Positions 25,711 to 35,635 are shown, counted from the first letter of the stretch. The stretch: 64,000 nucleotides of DNA from CAYUET01 sp964443875 (GCA_964443875.1 CAYUET010000014.1:1-64000), one strand, 5' to 3'. Numbers and translations are program-made. Notes: generated by a model from the sequence alone, not told the origin.

Positions 25711-26568
25711 ATGAAAATCATTGAGGCAAACAATCTTGTAAAAACCTATTCCAAAAGTTCCGGCAGGGAAACCTTCAGGGCTCTGGATGATGTTTCTTTT
25801 TCTCTGGAACCAGGAAAAGTTCTGGGAATTATCGGACCCAACGGCTCCGGAAAAACGACCCTGTTCAAATGCCTTTTAGGTCTTATCCGACCCAATCAGG
25901 GAAATGCCGTTCTTTTTGAAAACAAATACGAAGGAATCATTCTCAAATCAAAAATCGGTTTTCTCTATGAAAAAACAAGCCTTTATCAGGAATTAACCCC
26001 GGAAGAAATCCTTTCCTTTTTTGGAAAGCTTTACCGCATTCCCGGTACCCAGCTGAAACAAAGGATAGGAGAATCTCTTGAACTGGTGGATCTGACCCCC
26101 TTTAAAAAAACAAAAATCCGGGGATTTTCAAAAGGCATGGTTCAACGTCTCGGAATCGCCATGTGCCTTATTAATGACGCGGAACTGCTTATTTTTGATG
26201 AACTGATTTCAGGACTTGATCCTTTCGGAGCTTACAAAATAAACCGGATCATTGCCAACCTGATTCAGAGGAAAAAGACTCTGGTCATTTCCTCCCATAT
26301 TCTTTCTCATATTGAAGATCTCTGTACAGACATCCTTATGCTCTACAAGGGAAAAATTCTGAAACAGGGAACCCTGCAGGATTTCGCATCCGCACAGAAA
26401 AAATTTCATATGCAGCTTAACGTCACCCGTCCGGAGGATCCGCAGACAGCGCTCTCGCTTCTTGCCCATGCAGGCTTTCAGGTTTCCTCCGACACCTATT
26501 CGTCCAAAGATCTGGAGACTATTTTCATCAGCATGATCCATGAACAAAAAAACAGCGAGGATATCTGA
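25711..26568 (+). CDS. ABC-2 exporter ATPase
   Basis: 285 residues. Walker A GPNGSGKTT, Q-loop region FLYEKTSLYQELT, signature FSKGMVQRLGIAM (a variant of LSGGQ), Walker B LLIFDELISGLDP and the switch His in VISSHILSH are all present. The C-terminal extension resembles that of drug- or polysaccharide-type ABC-2 exporters. It pairs with the permease that begins within its stop codon (TGATG). There is no Shine-Dalgarno before the ATG. It is the first gene of a rightward operon of about 9.9 kb. Confidence 0.92.
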   Translation: MKIIEANNLVKTYSKSSGRETFRALDDVSFSLEPGKVLGIIGPNGSGKTTLFKCLLGLIRPNQGNAVLFENKYEGIILKSKIGFLYEKTSLYQELTPEEILSFFGKLYRIPGTQLKQRIGESLELVDLTPFKKTKIRGFSKGMVQRLGIAMCLINDAELLIFDELISGLDPFGAYKINRIIANLIQRKKTLVISSHILSHIEDLCTDILMLYKGKILKQGTLQDFASAQKKFHMQLNVTRPEDPQTALSLLAHAGFQVSSDTYSSKDLETIFISMIHEQKNSEDI

Positions 26569-27329
26569 TGTACACCCTTTTTATTCTGACAAGGCTTGAA
26601 CTCAAACGCCTGATCCGTCATCAGATGGTCTGGATCATGAGCCTCATTGCCATTTTCATTCTTTTCCTCATGGACGCCTTCAATTATTTTACCATTGAGG
26701 AACAGATTAAAATGATCAAGGATTTCTCCCTAGGAATCATGAATCTGCTCTGTCTCATCATGGTCATCTACGAGCCCATGGTCATGATTCACGACGAATG
26801 GAAGGAAAAAACAGTATACGCCCTTCTCACAGCCCCGTTAAGCCGCACTCAATTCATTCTCGGCAAAGCACTGGCACTCGCCGTCATCCTCGCCTGGACA
26901 CTCCTTCTGAACCTGTTGTCACTTTTTCTTATCCTTATTCTCAAGGGGGAGCCAGTGGACGGCCAGCTCCTCATGGCTGTTCTCATGATTTATTTAAAAA
27001 ACCTCTCCCTGATGAGTTTTTCCTTTCTTTTTGCAGTTCTTCCCCTTTCTTCCCTTTTAGCCTCGCTCTGCTCTCTGTTTGTATATCTGATAGGGAGCGT
27101 CAAAAGCTATTTTCTGACAACGCTCAGCCATGACGGAGCGGCGCCCTTTGCCCATAAGCTGCTGTTCAGCCTTTTTCCTAATTTCCGGATCTTTGACGTC
27201 GTCGAAACCCTTACCCTCGGCACTCCTCTTCCTATGGCGCATCTTTTAAACTGCTTTCTTCATTTTTTAGGAATTTCTATTCTAGTATTTGGAATGACGA
27301 GCCTGATTTTCAATAAAAAAGAAATATAA
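26568..27329 (+). CDS. ABC-2 exporter permease
   Basis: 253 residues with about six hydrophobic helices; the segment VYEPMVMIHDEWKEKTVYALLTAPLSRTQFILGKAL is typical of ABC-2 permeases, with the coupling region between the second and third helices. It belongs with the preceding ATPase; the exported substrate cannot be named from sequence. Confidence 0.9.
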   Translation: MYTLFILTRLELKRLIRHQMVWIMSLIAIFILFLMDAFNYFTIEEQIKMIKDFSLGIMNLLCLIMVIYEPMVMIHDEWKEKTVYALLTAPLSRTQFILGKALALAVILAWTLLLNLLSLFLILILKGEPVDGQLLMAVLMIYLKNLSLMSFSFLFAVLPLSSLLASLCSLFVYLIGSVKSYFLTTLSHDGAAPFAHKLLFSLFPNFRIFDVVETLTLGTPLPMAHLLNCFLHFLGISILVFGMTSLIFNKKEI

Positions 27330-27331
27330 TC

Positions 27332-28054
27332 ATGACCCTTCTCAAACCATTCGGAATTTTTTTTCTGGGTCTTTTTCTTTCACTGTGGGGAGAAAAAAAA
27401 GCCCTGGAAAGCCCCTTTCTCCCGCCTCTTCCAAAAACAGAAACTCTTAATCCCAGAATTCTTTCCGTTCAGGGGGTGAGCGGCATTCTTTTCGGGGGAT
27501 TCCGGGGAATGATCGCAGGGCTTACCTGGATGTATATCGACTCCCTGTGGCATCAGGCCCGTTTCTACAAACTCCCCCCGCTTTATGAATTCATGACCGT
27601 TCTGCAGCCCGATTTTATCGACGGCTGGATCATGGGGGGCTGGCACATGGCCTACAACATGTCTCTGGAGCTTCCAAAAGTCAGAAATCTATCCGCTCTG
27701 ATGCGTCAAAAAATTGAATTGCGATGGGTGTACAAGGGAATCCGCTTTCTGAAATCCGGGGCAGCCATGAACCCCAAAAATCCGGCTCTTCCCTTTGAAA
27801 TCGGATGGACCTATTACCACCGGCTAAACGATTACAAAGCATCCATCCCCTGGTTTGAAAAAAGTGCGGGCATCGATCCCGAAGACGCGCTTCCGTTAAG
27901 ACTTGCCGCCCATGCTTATGAAAAATCAGGATCTCCTGAAATGGCCCTGAAAAAATGGCTGGAATTAAAACAGCATCCTTCGTATACTATAGCTTATTCG
28001 AAAAGTATCATTGACCGGAATATTGGAAAGCTTCAATCCTTAAAAGGAAAATAA
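27332..28054 (+). CDS. Membrane-anchored TPR protein
   Basis: 240 residues with an N-terminal hydrophobic segment (about 5-20) that may be a signal anchor, a Trp/Tyr-rich middle (LTWMYIDSLWHQARFYKLPP, then WIMGGWHMAYNMSLE), and two or three TPR-like units (about 150-225, NPALPFEIGWTYYHRLNDYK). It starts two bases after the permease stop and probably works with that exporter in the envelope. Function unknown. Confidence 0.78.
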   Translation: MTLLKPFGIFFLGLFLSLWGEKKALESPFLPPLPKTETLNPRILSVQGVSGILFGGFRGMIAGLTWMYIDSLWHQARFYKLPPLYEFMTVLQPDFIDGWIMGGWHMAYNMSLELPKVRNLSALMRQKIELRWVYKGIRFLKSGAAMNPKNPALPFEIGWTYYHRLNDYKASIPWFEKSAGIDPEDALPLRLAAHAYEKSGSPEMALKKWLELKQHPSYTIAYSKSIIDRNIGKLQSLKGK

Positions 28055-28057
28055 CTC

Positions 28058-28789
28058 ATGCGATACGCGATTTTGAGCGACATTCATTCCAATCTTGAAG
28101 CCTTCTCCGCCGTCCTTGAAAATATCGCCTTCCAAAAACCCGATGAGCTGATCTGTCTCGGAGACATTGTCGGATACGGGGCTTCCCCGAAAGAATGCCT
28201 GAACCTCGTACGGGCTCATTGCCACCATATTGTAATCGGCAATCACGACCATGCGGTTCTGGGCCTCACCAACAAGGAATACTTCAATCTGAATGCAAAA
28301 AAGGCGGTGGAATGGACTTCACAAATGCTCAATGAAGAGGACTTCACCTTTTTAAAAACACTGCCGGTCTGTTTCGAACAGAATAACCTGGTCGCCACTC
28401 ATGCCACTCTCAACAAGCCCACGGAATGGGGCTATATTCTGGATGAATATGAAGCTGACGCCTGTTTCACTCTCATGAAACCGAATCACCGTGTAACCTT
28501 TATCGGGCATTCCCACATTCCCCTTGCTTTTGAAAACGGATCTTCTGTCAAATTTCTCGGATTCATCACTCACCTTGAAATGAATCCCCAATTCCAGTAT
28601 GTCGTTAATGTCGGAAGTGTCGGTCAGCCCAGAGACAACAACAATCTGGCCTCCTATGCCCTTTATGATTCGGAAAAACTGACCATTGATCTGGTCCGGG
28701 TTCCGTATGACATTCCGGCCGCCCAGAAAAAAATTTTAGAGGCAGGACTGCCCTCTTTCCTTGCGGAAAGGATCCAGTATGGCCGTTAA
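28058..28789 (+). CDS. Calcineurin-like metallophosphoesterase
   Basis: 243 residues of the YfcE/MJ0936-like phosphodiesterase type. Metal ligands are visible in order: LSDIHSN (D8, H10), LGDIVGYG (Asp), GNHD, a His in VATHATL, and GHSHIPL near the C-terminus. It is cytoplasmic with no signal peptide. The usual activity of the family is hydrolysis of phosphodiesters with Mn or Ni, but the natural substrate is unknown. It lies between the TPR protein and the CsgG/FN3 protein, overlapping the latter by 11 bases. Confidence 0.88.
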   Translation: MRYAILSDIHSNLEAFSAVLENIAFQKPDELICLGDIVGYGASPKECLNLVRAHCHHIVIGNHDHAVLGLTNKEYFNLNAKKAVEWTSQMLNEEDFTFLKTLPVCFEQNNLVATHATLNKPTEWGYILDEYEADACFTLMKPNHRVTFIGHSHIPLAFENGSSVKFLGFITHLEMNPQFQYVVNVGSVGQPRDNNNLASYALYDSEKLTIDLVRVPYDIPAAQKKILEAGLPSFLAERIQYGR

Positions 28790-31700
28790 ACTTTTTAAAA
28801 TACTCTGTTTTTATTTCCTCCTTCAATTTTCAGTTTTTCCCTTTGAACAGCTTGATTTCACAGGGCAGATCAACTACCCTCAATCTGATCCTTTTGATAA
28901 CATCTGTGTGGATACCGTGGGAAGAATTTATCTCACCCAAAAAGGAAAAACAAATATTGCTGTTTACAACAAACTGGGAGCCCAGATTGACGTCATCTCC
29001 CTGTCAGGAGGCGGCAGTTTTACCAAAGGCGGGGATCTCATGGCTGACAAACAGGGCAACCTCTTTTTTCTGGATACGGCAGAATCCTCTTTAAAAAAAA
29101 TCAATTCCAGCGGGACCACGATTTTTTCTGTCGGGACAAAGGGGACTAATACAGGCTGCTTCCGGGGCCCCTTCGCCATGACCCTTGATGAAAACGGAAA
29201 CATCTATACTGCGGATACAGGCAACGGCCGGATTCAGATTTTCAATCCTGACGGAATCTACATCCAGATGATCGATTCCGGCTCAAACAAGCCAAAAATG
29301 GGGAACAAGGATGCCAATCTTTTAATCCGCCATGAAAAATTTTCAAGAATTCCCCTTTCCAAAACACCGGTTCTCAAAGCGCCAACAGATATTGCCCTGG
29401 ACAGAGAGGGCTTCGTATTTGTTCTTGACTCCATTACCCGCTTTATCGTGATCTACAACACTTCCGGTGAATACATGGGAAACATAGATCTCAACAACAT
29501 CCGGGGGCTCAATGATGCTGAACCCATTGCGCTGGCTGTAGACGGGCCTAAAATCTATGTCCTGGACAAAAAATATCACAACATTAAAATCTTCAACCGG
29601 ATCGGCGACTTTCTCCAGGAAATCGGCACCAAGGGAACAGGCCGGGGACAGTTTTTCAACCCCAAAGCGCTCTGCATAACGAATCATCAGCTTTACATTC
29701 TGGATTCAGGAAACAACCGTATCCAGATATTCGAATTGGGTCAAAAGAAAAAAGACCGTGAAGAAAAACCTCAGAAAGAATGGACCGATAAGCCTCACCT
29801 GGCTGTCTTTGACTTTTCAAACAACAATAAGGCCTCTCAGGAAAAACTTCTGGGAAACACCATAAGTGAAATGCTGACGACCTCTTTTGTCAAATCCGGG
29901 AAATTTGCTCTTGTGGAACGCAAGGAAATCAAAAAGATCATTGAGGACATTGAATTTGATAAAACCGGAATGGTCAGTGACAATTCCGCAAAAAAAATCG
30001 GAGAACTCCTGGGTGTGGAATTCGGGGTCTTCGGGGGTGTATCCGTGCTTAAACCTAAAATTGAGCTGGACGCAAGGCTTCTGGATATGAAAACCGGACT
30101 CCTGATCACCGCCGTGACCAAATCCGCCCCAAATGAAAGCAGACTCAGGGATGTCTGCGAAGAGCTTGTTCTTGAAACAGAGAGGACCTTCCTGAACCGG
30201 ATGGGGGCGCCTGGAATTCCAAAAGGACTGGTTGTCATGCCCTCCCTCAATTCCATTTTCCTGCGCTGGGAAGCCAATAAAGAAGAAGACATTGCAAATT
30301 ATATGATTTTTCAAAGTGAACGCACTGCAGGCCCCTTTGTTAAAATCACAGAAACGGACAAGCCCGAATATGAATTCAAAAATCTCCCTGAAAATAAAAC
30401 TTTTTATTTGAGAATCATTGCCGTAGACTCTGAAGGCAAGGAATCTCCTCCTTCTGAAATTCTCGAAGCCCGTACAAAAAATCTTCCTCTTTTCGGATAT
30501 ACGGTGAAAGTTAAAACTGAACTTCTTCCGAAAAGGATACGGTTTTCCTGGACAAATCCCGAGGAGGAAGCCCTCAATGGCTACCAGATTTTCCGGAGCG
30601 ACAGGCCTACCGGAAAATTCAAAATGGTCGGCACCACGGCAAAAAAATCATTTGAAGATGCCCCTCTGGAAGATGGAAATGAATACTTCTACCGGATAAA
30701 AAAAATCTATGCCAATGGTCTCTTAAGCGATTTCTCCAATGTCTTCAGTTGTGTAACCGATGCCGTACCAACCTCTGTCACTGATTTTGAGGCAGTTTCA
30801 GATCTTGCCCGGAGAATCGAACTTCGCTGGACGATTCCCCCCGAGGATAAAGATATCGCCCGGTTTGTAATTTACCGTACCGACTCTTCTGAAGGCAGCT
30901 ATGAAGAACTGAAGAAACTCAGCGGATTCAAAAAAAACTACACGGATTCTGGGTTGCCTGATAATACAACCTATTACTATAAAATAAAATCCATCGACAA
31001 ATTCGGACTGGAATCAGAACTTTCGCGGGAGATCTTTGCCACCACCAAGGACATACCCCAGACATCCCTGAATATGACTGCAGAAAGCCATCTTCCCAGA
31101 AAAGTCCGCTTATCCTGGACCCATGAAAACAAAGGGAAAGGTATTCTTTTTATCATTCACCGTTCCGACTCTGAAAACGGAACCTTTAAAGAACTGGCAA
31201 AAACAAATGCAGAAGAATACACGGATCTCAAACTTGGAGACGAAAAAACTTATTATTATTTTATCAAGGCCAAGGACAAAGACGGACTCATCAGTGAACC
31301 CAGTGAAATTGCTGAAGCCACAACCAAATCTCTTCCTGTTACTCCGGTGAGTTTCAGGGCAATGAATAATCAGCCCCGGAAAGTGACTCTTCTCTGGGAA
31401 AAGAATCCGGAACCCGATATTGATTACTATCAGATTTATGGGGGGACAAGCATCAAAGGCTTCTACCATAAGCTGGCAAAAAGCAAAACCACGACCTATC
31501 TTCACAACAATGAGGGAAAAGGTCTGAAAAACGGAGAGACTTATTTTTATAAACTGACGGCCATAGATACGGACGGACTTGAAAGTCCTTTTACCTCCCC
31601 GGTTTCGGCAAAAACTAAACCTTTGCCCCCGACTCCTCAAAATGTTGTTATCGAATACAAGGAACCCTGCCTGCTAGTCAGCTGGCCCCCCGTTGAAGGA

Positions 31701-31895
31701 AAGGATATCCATGGATACATGGTCTATAAAAACGGGAAAAAAATGGAATTTATTAAAGGCAACCTTTGGGTGGATAATAAGGTAACCCCTGGATCAGGAT
31801 ATCACTATCATATCACCACGGTGGACAATGATCAGCTTGAAAGCCCCAAATCAGAACGGGTCAGTTACCGTATTAAAAAGTCGGGAAGCCTCTGA
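28779..31895 (+). CDS. Secreted NHL-propeller / CsgG-like / six-FN3 protein
   Basis: 1038 residues. A signal peptide (about 1-20) is followed by a beta-propeller of NHL-type repeats (about 25-325; for example ALDREGFVFVLDSITRFIVIY and NPKALCITNHQLYILDSGNN). A CsgG/LpoB-like domain follows (about 335-480; HLAVFDFSNNNKASQEKLLG then KFALVERKEIKKII). Six fibronectin type III domains follow (about 480-1035), each with a W or L-x-W core strand and a Y-x-I/F-x-S/R-D-S motif. CsgG domains usually contact the outer membrane or its regulators. The ATG at 28779 has AAAGGA upstream and is preferred over a TTG at 28761. It overlaps both neighbours and so belongs to the operon. Confidence 0.85.
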   Translation: MAVKLFKILCFYFLLQFSVFPFEQLDFTGQINYPQSDPFDNICVDTVGRIYLTQKGKTNIAVYNKLGAQIDVISLSGGGSFTKGGDLMADKQGNLFFLDTAESSLKKINSSGTTIFSVGTKGTNTGCFRGPFAMTLDENGNIYTADTGNGRIQIFNPDGIYIQMIDSGSNKPKMGNKDANLLIRHEKFSRIPLSKTPVLKAPTDIALDREGFVFVLDSITRFIVIYNTSGEYMGNIDLNNIRGLNDAEPIALAVDGPKIYVLDKKYHNIKIFNRIGDFLQEIGTKGTGRGQFFNPKALCITNHQLYILDSGNNRIQIFELGQKKKDREEKPQKEWTDKPHLAVFDFSNNNKASQEKLLGNTISEMLTTSFVKSGKFALVERKEIKKIIEDIEFDKTGMVSDNSAKKIGELLGVEFGVFGGVSVLKPKIELDARLLDMKTGLLITAVTKSAPNESRLRDVCEELVLETERTFLNRMGAPGIPKGLVVMPSLNSIFLRWEANKEEDIANYMIFQSERTAGPFVKITETDKPEYEFKNLPENKTFYLRIIAVDSEGKESPPSEILEARTKNLPLFGYTVKVKTELLPKRIRFSWTNPEEEALNGYQIFRSDRPTGKFKMVGTTAKKSFEDAPLEDGNEYFYRIKKIYANGLLSDFSNVFSCVTDAVPTSVTDFEAVSDLARRIELRWTIPPEDKDIARFVIYRTDSSEGSYEELKKLSGFKKNYTDSGLPDNTTYYYKIKSIDKFGLESELSREIFATTKDIPQTSLNMTAESHLPRKVRLSWTHENKGKGILFIIHRSDSENGTFKELAKTNAEEYTDLKLGDEKTYYYFIKAKDKDGLISEPSEIAEATTKSLPVTPVSFRAMNNQPRKVTLLWEKNPEPDIDYYQIYGGTSIKGFYHKLAKSKTTTYLHNNEGKGLKNGETYFYKLTAIDTDGLESPFTSPVSAKTKPLPPTPQNVVIEYKEPCLLVSWPPVEGKDIHGYMVYKNGKKMEFIKGNLWVDNKVTPGSGYHYHITTVDNDQLESPKSERVSYRIKKSGSL

Positions 31896-32218
31896 TGCCT
31901 GCTCATCCCCCAACCAACGGCAATCCTGCAGAGGAATCCGAAATCCGCGAACAGGAAGAGCTTGACTATCCCTCCCTCTACAAGGTCATTCTGCATAATG
32001 ATGATTACACCCCTATGGACTTTGTGGTCAAAATCCTTCAAAAATTTTTTCAGAAAAATTCGGACGAAGCCACACAGCTCATGCTTCTTGTCCATCATAC
32101 CGGAATGGCGATCTGTGGGACCTATACCAAGGAAATAGCGGAAACCAAGGTGCAGCAGGTTACGGATTACGCAAGAATGCAGGGGCACCCGCTCAAAACC
32201 ACAATGGAAAAGGAGTAA
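31895..32218 (+). CDS. clpS: ATP-dependent Clp protease adaptor ClpS
   Basis: 107 residues. The core YKVILHNDDYTPMDFVVKIL and MLLVHHTGMAICGTYTKEIA matches ClpS closely, including the Asn-Asp-Asp and His residues that bind the alpha-amino group of N-degron substrates. It delivers such substrates to ClpA. The start overlaps the preceding stop (TGATG) and clpA begins four bases downstream. Confidence 0.96.
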   Translation: MPAHPPTNGNPAEESEIREQEELDYPSLYKVILHNDDYTPMDFVVKILQKFFQKNSDEATQLMLLVHHTGMAICGTYTKEIAETKVQQVTDYARMQGHPLKTTMEKE

Positions 32219-32222
32219 CCTC

Positions 32223-34499
32223 ATGATCATTTCCCCGAAATTGCAGGCGGTCATCAACCATGCCGCCCTGAAAGCTCAGGAACTGAAACATGAATATGTG
32301 ACCCTTGAGCATTTATTCTACTGTCTTCTCCATACCGAAGAAATCACAAGGCTGATTGATGACCTGGGAGGCAACTCCAATCACCTTAAGGCGGAACTGC
32401 TGCAGTTTCTCCAGGGGAAAATCCCCCCTCTTAAACGCCTGAAAATCCCGGTTCCGACAATAGGCCTTGAACGGGTGATTCAAAGAGCCGCAGTCCATGT
32501 CCAGTCTGCCGGAAAAGAAGAAGTCATGCTGGAGCATGTCCTGGTTTCCCTCTTCAATGAAGAAGAATCCATGAGCCTTTATCTCTTGAAAAAACAAAAT
32601 ATTTTGAGACTGGATATTCTTACCTATATTTCCCACAATCCCTCCCCTCCTCCTGAACACCGAACTAAACCGGAAAATGTCTCTTCCGCTAAAAAAAGTG
32701 AATCCGCTCTGGGAAAGTACACCCAGGATCTGATCCAGAAAGCCAAAGACGGAAAAATGGATCCTCTTATCGGCAGAGAAAAGGAAATTTTAAGGGCCAT
32801 TCGTATCCTGTCCAGAAGGAAAAAAAACAATCCTGTGCTTGTAGGCGATGCCGGAGTCGGAAAAACCGCAATAGCCGAAGGACTGGCGCAGCGAATTGCC
32901 GGAGGAAATATCCCCTCCCCCCTTAAAAATGCAAGGCTTTTCCAGCTGGATATGGCCGCTTTGCTTGCCGGAACAAAATACCGCGGTGATTTTGAAGAAC
33001 GTTTAAAAAATGTCATTCAGGGCCTCCTCCGTATTCCCGGTTCCATTCTTTTTATTGATGAAATCCATACCCTGATCGGTGCCGGAGCAACCTCCGGAAG
33101 CACCATGGATGCCTCCAACATTCTCAAACCCGCCTTAAGCTCAGGGGAATTCAAATGTATCGGGGCCACAACCTTTGAAGAATACCGCAAATATTTTGTC
33201 GAATCCCAGGCCCTTTCAAGACGGTTTCAGAAAGTGGACATTAAAGAGCCTTCTGAAGAGGATTCGGTCACAATCCTTAAAAACCTGAAAGAAAAATACG
33301 AACAGTTCTATCAGGTACATTACACCGATGCAGCACTGGAAGCCTCAGTCAAACTCTCAAAACGCTATCTGCATGAACGCAAACTTCCGGATAAGGCCAT
33401 TGATATCATCGATGAAGCCGGAGCTGAAAACAGCATCCTTGAGGGAACGTTTAAAAAAGAAATTCTGGACGTTCCCGAAATTGAAAAGGTTGTTTCTGAA
33501 ATGGCTGCCGTTCCGCCGCACAAAGTCTCCAATTCCGATATCTCCCTTCTCAAAAATCTCGGAGACAATCTGAAACTCTTCATCTACGGACAGGATGCCG
33601 CAGTCAATGCCGTCGCCTCCGCTATCAAACTTTCACGCTCAGGACTCGGCATTAAAAATAAGCCCATCGGCTGTTTTCTCTTCTGCGGCCCCACAGGGGT
33701 TGGAAAAACTGAACTTGCGCGTCAGCTCTCCCTCCACCTTGCCGTGGAATTCATGCGTTTTGACATGAGTGAATTCATGGAATCCCACAGTGTTTCCAAA
33801 CTGATCGGAGCTCCCCCGGGTTATGTCGGTTTTGATAAAGGGGGGCTTTTGACGGAGTCTGTTAATCAGCACCCTCACGGGGTTGTTCTTCTGGATGAAA
33901 TAGAAAAAGCACATCCGGATATCATGAATATTCTTCTTCAGGTCATGGATCATGGAATTCTCACCGACCACCACGGACGCAAAACAGATTTTCAAAATAT
34001 CATTCTGATCATGACCACCAATGCCGGGGCGCGTGACATGGAAAAAGGGGTTATGGGTTTTCAAAGTACAACCCATAAAGCCGATCCTCTTAAGGAAATC
34101 AAAAGACTTTTCAGTCCTGAATTCCGTAACCGCCTGGATACTATTGTTCATTTCAACCCTCTTCCGCGGGAAATTCTGTTAAAAGTGGTGGATAAATTCC
34201 TGTCTGAACTGGAAACTCAGCTTTCAGACAAAAAAATTCTTTTAAGCATTACTCAGGAAGCCAAGGAATGGATCCTGGATCACGGCTCTGATTCCAGAAT
34301 GGGAGCAAGACCTCTCGGCCGTTTTATCCAGGATAAGATCAAACGTGTTTTAGTCGATGAAATTCTTTTTGGAAAACTTGAAAAAGGCGGAGAAATACAA
34401 CTTTCCCTTTCAGGAAATGACCTTCATTTCGATATCCTTCCTTCAGAGGAACAAACCTCTCCGGCCTCCAGAAAAACAGAATCCCATAATGCCTTATGA
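32223..34499 (+). CDS. clpA: Clp protease ATP-binding subunit ClpA
   Basis: 758 residues: a Clp N-domain (1-145), AAA1 with GDAGVGKTAIAEG and ILFIDEIHTLIGAG, and AAA2 with GPTGVGKTELAR and VVLLDEIEKAHPDI. It has no ClpB-type middle coiled-coil, so it is ClpA and not the disaggregase. The tripeptide that docks into ClpP (IGL in E. coli, aligned before FxPEFRNRLD) reads MGF here, which should still fit the hydrophobic pocket. clpP is not in the window. The clpS neighbour supports the assignment. Confidence 0.97.
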   Translation: MIISPKLQAVINHAALKAQELKHEYVTLEHLFYCLLHTEEITRLIDDLGGNSNHLKAELLQFLQGKIPPLKRLKIPVPTIGLERVIQRAAVHVQSAGKEEVMLEHVLVSLFNEEESMSLYLLKKQNILRLDILTYISHNPSPPPEHRTKPENVSSAKKSESALGKYTQDLIQKAKDGKMDPLIGREKEILRAIRILSRRKKNNPVLVGDAGVGKTAIAEGLAQRIAGGNIPSPLKNARLFQLDMAALLAGTKYRGDFEERLKNVIQGLLRIPGSILFIDEIHTLIGAGATSGSTMDASNILKPALSSGEFKCIGATTFEEYRKYFVESQALSRRFQKVDIKEPSEEDSVTILKNLKEKYEQFYQVHYTDAALEASVKLSKRYLHERKLPDKAIDIIDEAGAENSILEGTFKKEILDVPEIEKVVSEMAAVPPHKVSNSDISLLKNLGDNLKLFIYGQDAAVNAVASAIKLSRSGLGIKNKPIGCFLFCGPTGVGKTELARQLSLHLAVEFMRFDMSEFMESHSVSKLIGAPPGYVGFDKGGLLTESVNQHPHGVVLLDEIEKAHPDIMNILLQVMDHGILTDHHGRKTDFQNIILIMTTNAGARDMEKGVMGFQSTTHKADPLKEIKRLFSPEFRNRLDTIVHFNPLPREILLKVVDKFLSELETQLSDKKILLSITQEAKEWILDHGSDSRMGARPLGRFIQDKIKRVLVDEILFGKLEKGGEIQLSLSGNDLHFDILPSEEQTSPASRKTESHNAL

Positions 34500-35587
34500 A
34501 ATATAAAGTTCTGAAGAGAATAATTCTGCTGATTATCATATCTCTCCCCTCTTTTTTCACGTACGGAAAGGATCCTTTTATGAAAAATTCCCAATTTTTC
34601 AACGGTGTACTCGCTTTTTTCCCCTGGAATGAGGAATGGAACAGTTTCATGTATCCCAATGAAAAGTCCTGGCTTAAAGACATTCATCTGATTAAAAAAG
34701 CCGGAATAACCATGGTCCGTCTGGATTTTTTATGGGACCGGCTTGAGCCCTCTCAAGGACACTTCAATTATGATTACTATGACAAACTCGTCAAAATCCT
34801 GATCGAAAACGAAATTGAAATTCTGGGTCTTTTAGGGTATTCCGCGCCCTGGGCCAACGATCAGAAAAAATGGAATATTCCCCCAAAAAATCCCAGGGAC
34901 TTTTACAACTTCGTCTTCACTATTGTTTCCCGTTATAAAAAGTATATCCGCTATTGGGAAATATGGAATGAGCCAAATGTTTCCGTTTATTTTGAAGTCA
35001 GCGACTGGGCCTCCGCCTACTTTCCTGTTTTAAAAGAAGGCTATGCGGCCGCAAAAAAAGCGGATCCGCGATCTGTTGTTCTGCATGGCGGTTTAGGGCA
35101 AGGCGTTTCAGAATCTCTGGAACAACTTTACCTTGCAGGGGCAAAACCCTATTTTGACAAAGTCAATATCCACCCCTTTGTAAATCCAAATGACCTCAAC
35201 AGACGCCCGCTCTCCAGGGTCGTCACTTTGGATATTGACCAGGTGGAAAACATCATGAAAAAAAACGGAGATGGATCCAAAAAAATATGGATCACGGAAC
35301 TCGGATGTCCGGGTCGGAATCCTGAAGTTACCCCATGGAATTTCCAAAGTCCTAAAAACTGGTTTATGGGGGAAACTCCTGATGAAGAAAAGCAGGCTGA
35401 TTTTATCTATGATCTTTACACGGAATTAAAAAAAGACAATCGCATTGAAGCCCTGTTCTGGGCTTTTTTAAGAGATACCCGGCATTTTAAAGACGATACG
35501 GACTATCTGGGATTTCTTCACTGGGACAGTTCCCCCAAAAAAGCCTACTTTAAAATCTGTGAAGCTCTTGCACCCTCCCGGGACTAA
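34496..35587 (+). CDS. Secreted clan GH-A glycoside hydrolase-like protein
   Basis: 363 residues with an N-terminal signal peptide (about 1-24). The rest fits a TIM-barrel retaining glycosidase of clan GH-A: the acid/base motif YWEIWNEPN with E159 and the nucleophile motif IWITELGCPG with E268, plus ITMVRLDFLWDRLEPSQGHFN early in the barrel. Closest in style are GH39- or GH5-like enzymes; the exact family and sugar cannot be fixed by eye. Its start overlaps the clpA stop by ATGA, so a secreted hydrolase is made in the same operon as a cytoplasmic protease. Confidence 0.85.
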   Translation: MKYKVLKRIILLIIISLPSFFTYGKDPFMKNSQFFNGVLAFFPWNEEWNSFMYPNEKSWLKDIHLIKKAGITMVRLDFLWDRLEPSQGHFNYDYYDKLVKILIENEIEILGLLGYSAPWANDQKKWNIPPKNPRDFYNFVFTIVSRYKKYIRYWEIWNEPNVSVYFEVSDWASAYFPVLKEGYAAAKKADPRSVVLHGGLGQGVSESLEQLYLAGAKPYFDKVNIHPFVNPNDLNRRPLSRVVTLDIDQVENIMKKNGDGSKKIWITELGCPGRNPEVTPWNFQSPKNWFMGETPDEEKQADFIYDLYTELKKDNRIEALFWAFLRDTRHFKDDTDYLGFLHWDSSPKKAYFKICEALAPSRD

Positions 35588-35605
35588 AATGATGGAATCA
35601 TTTAT

Positions 35606-35635
35606 TTGACCTTGTAAATCCTTTTCAGATACAAT
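35606..35635 (+). promoter_or_regulatory. Sigma-70 promoter of the radical SAM gene
   Basis: TTGACC (35606-35611), an 18-base spacer and TACAAT (35630-35635) match five of six positions at each box. A weak hairpin, AAATGAT-GGA-ATCATTT (35587-35603), just before it may end the upstream operon. Confidence 0.65.
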
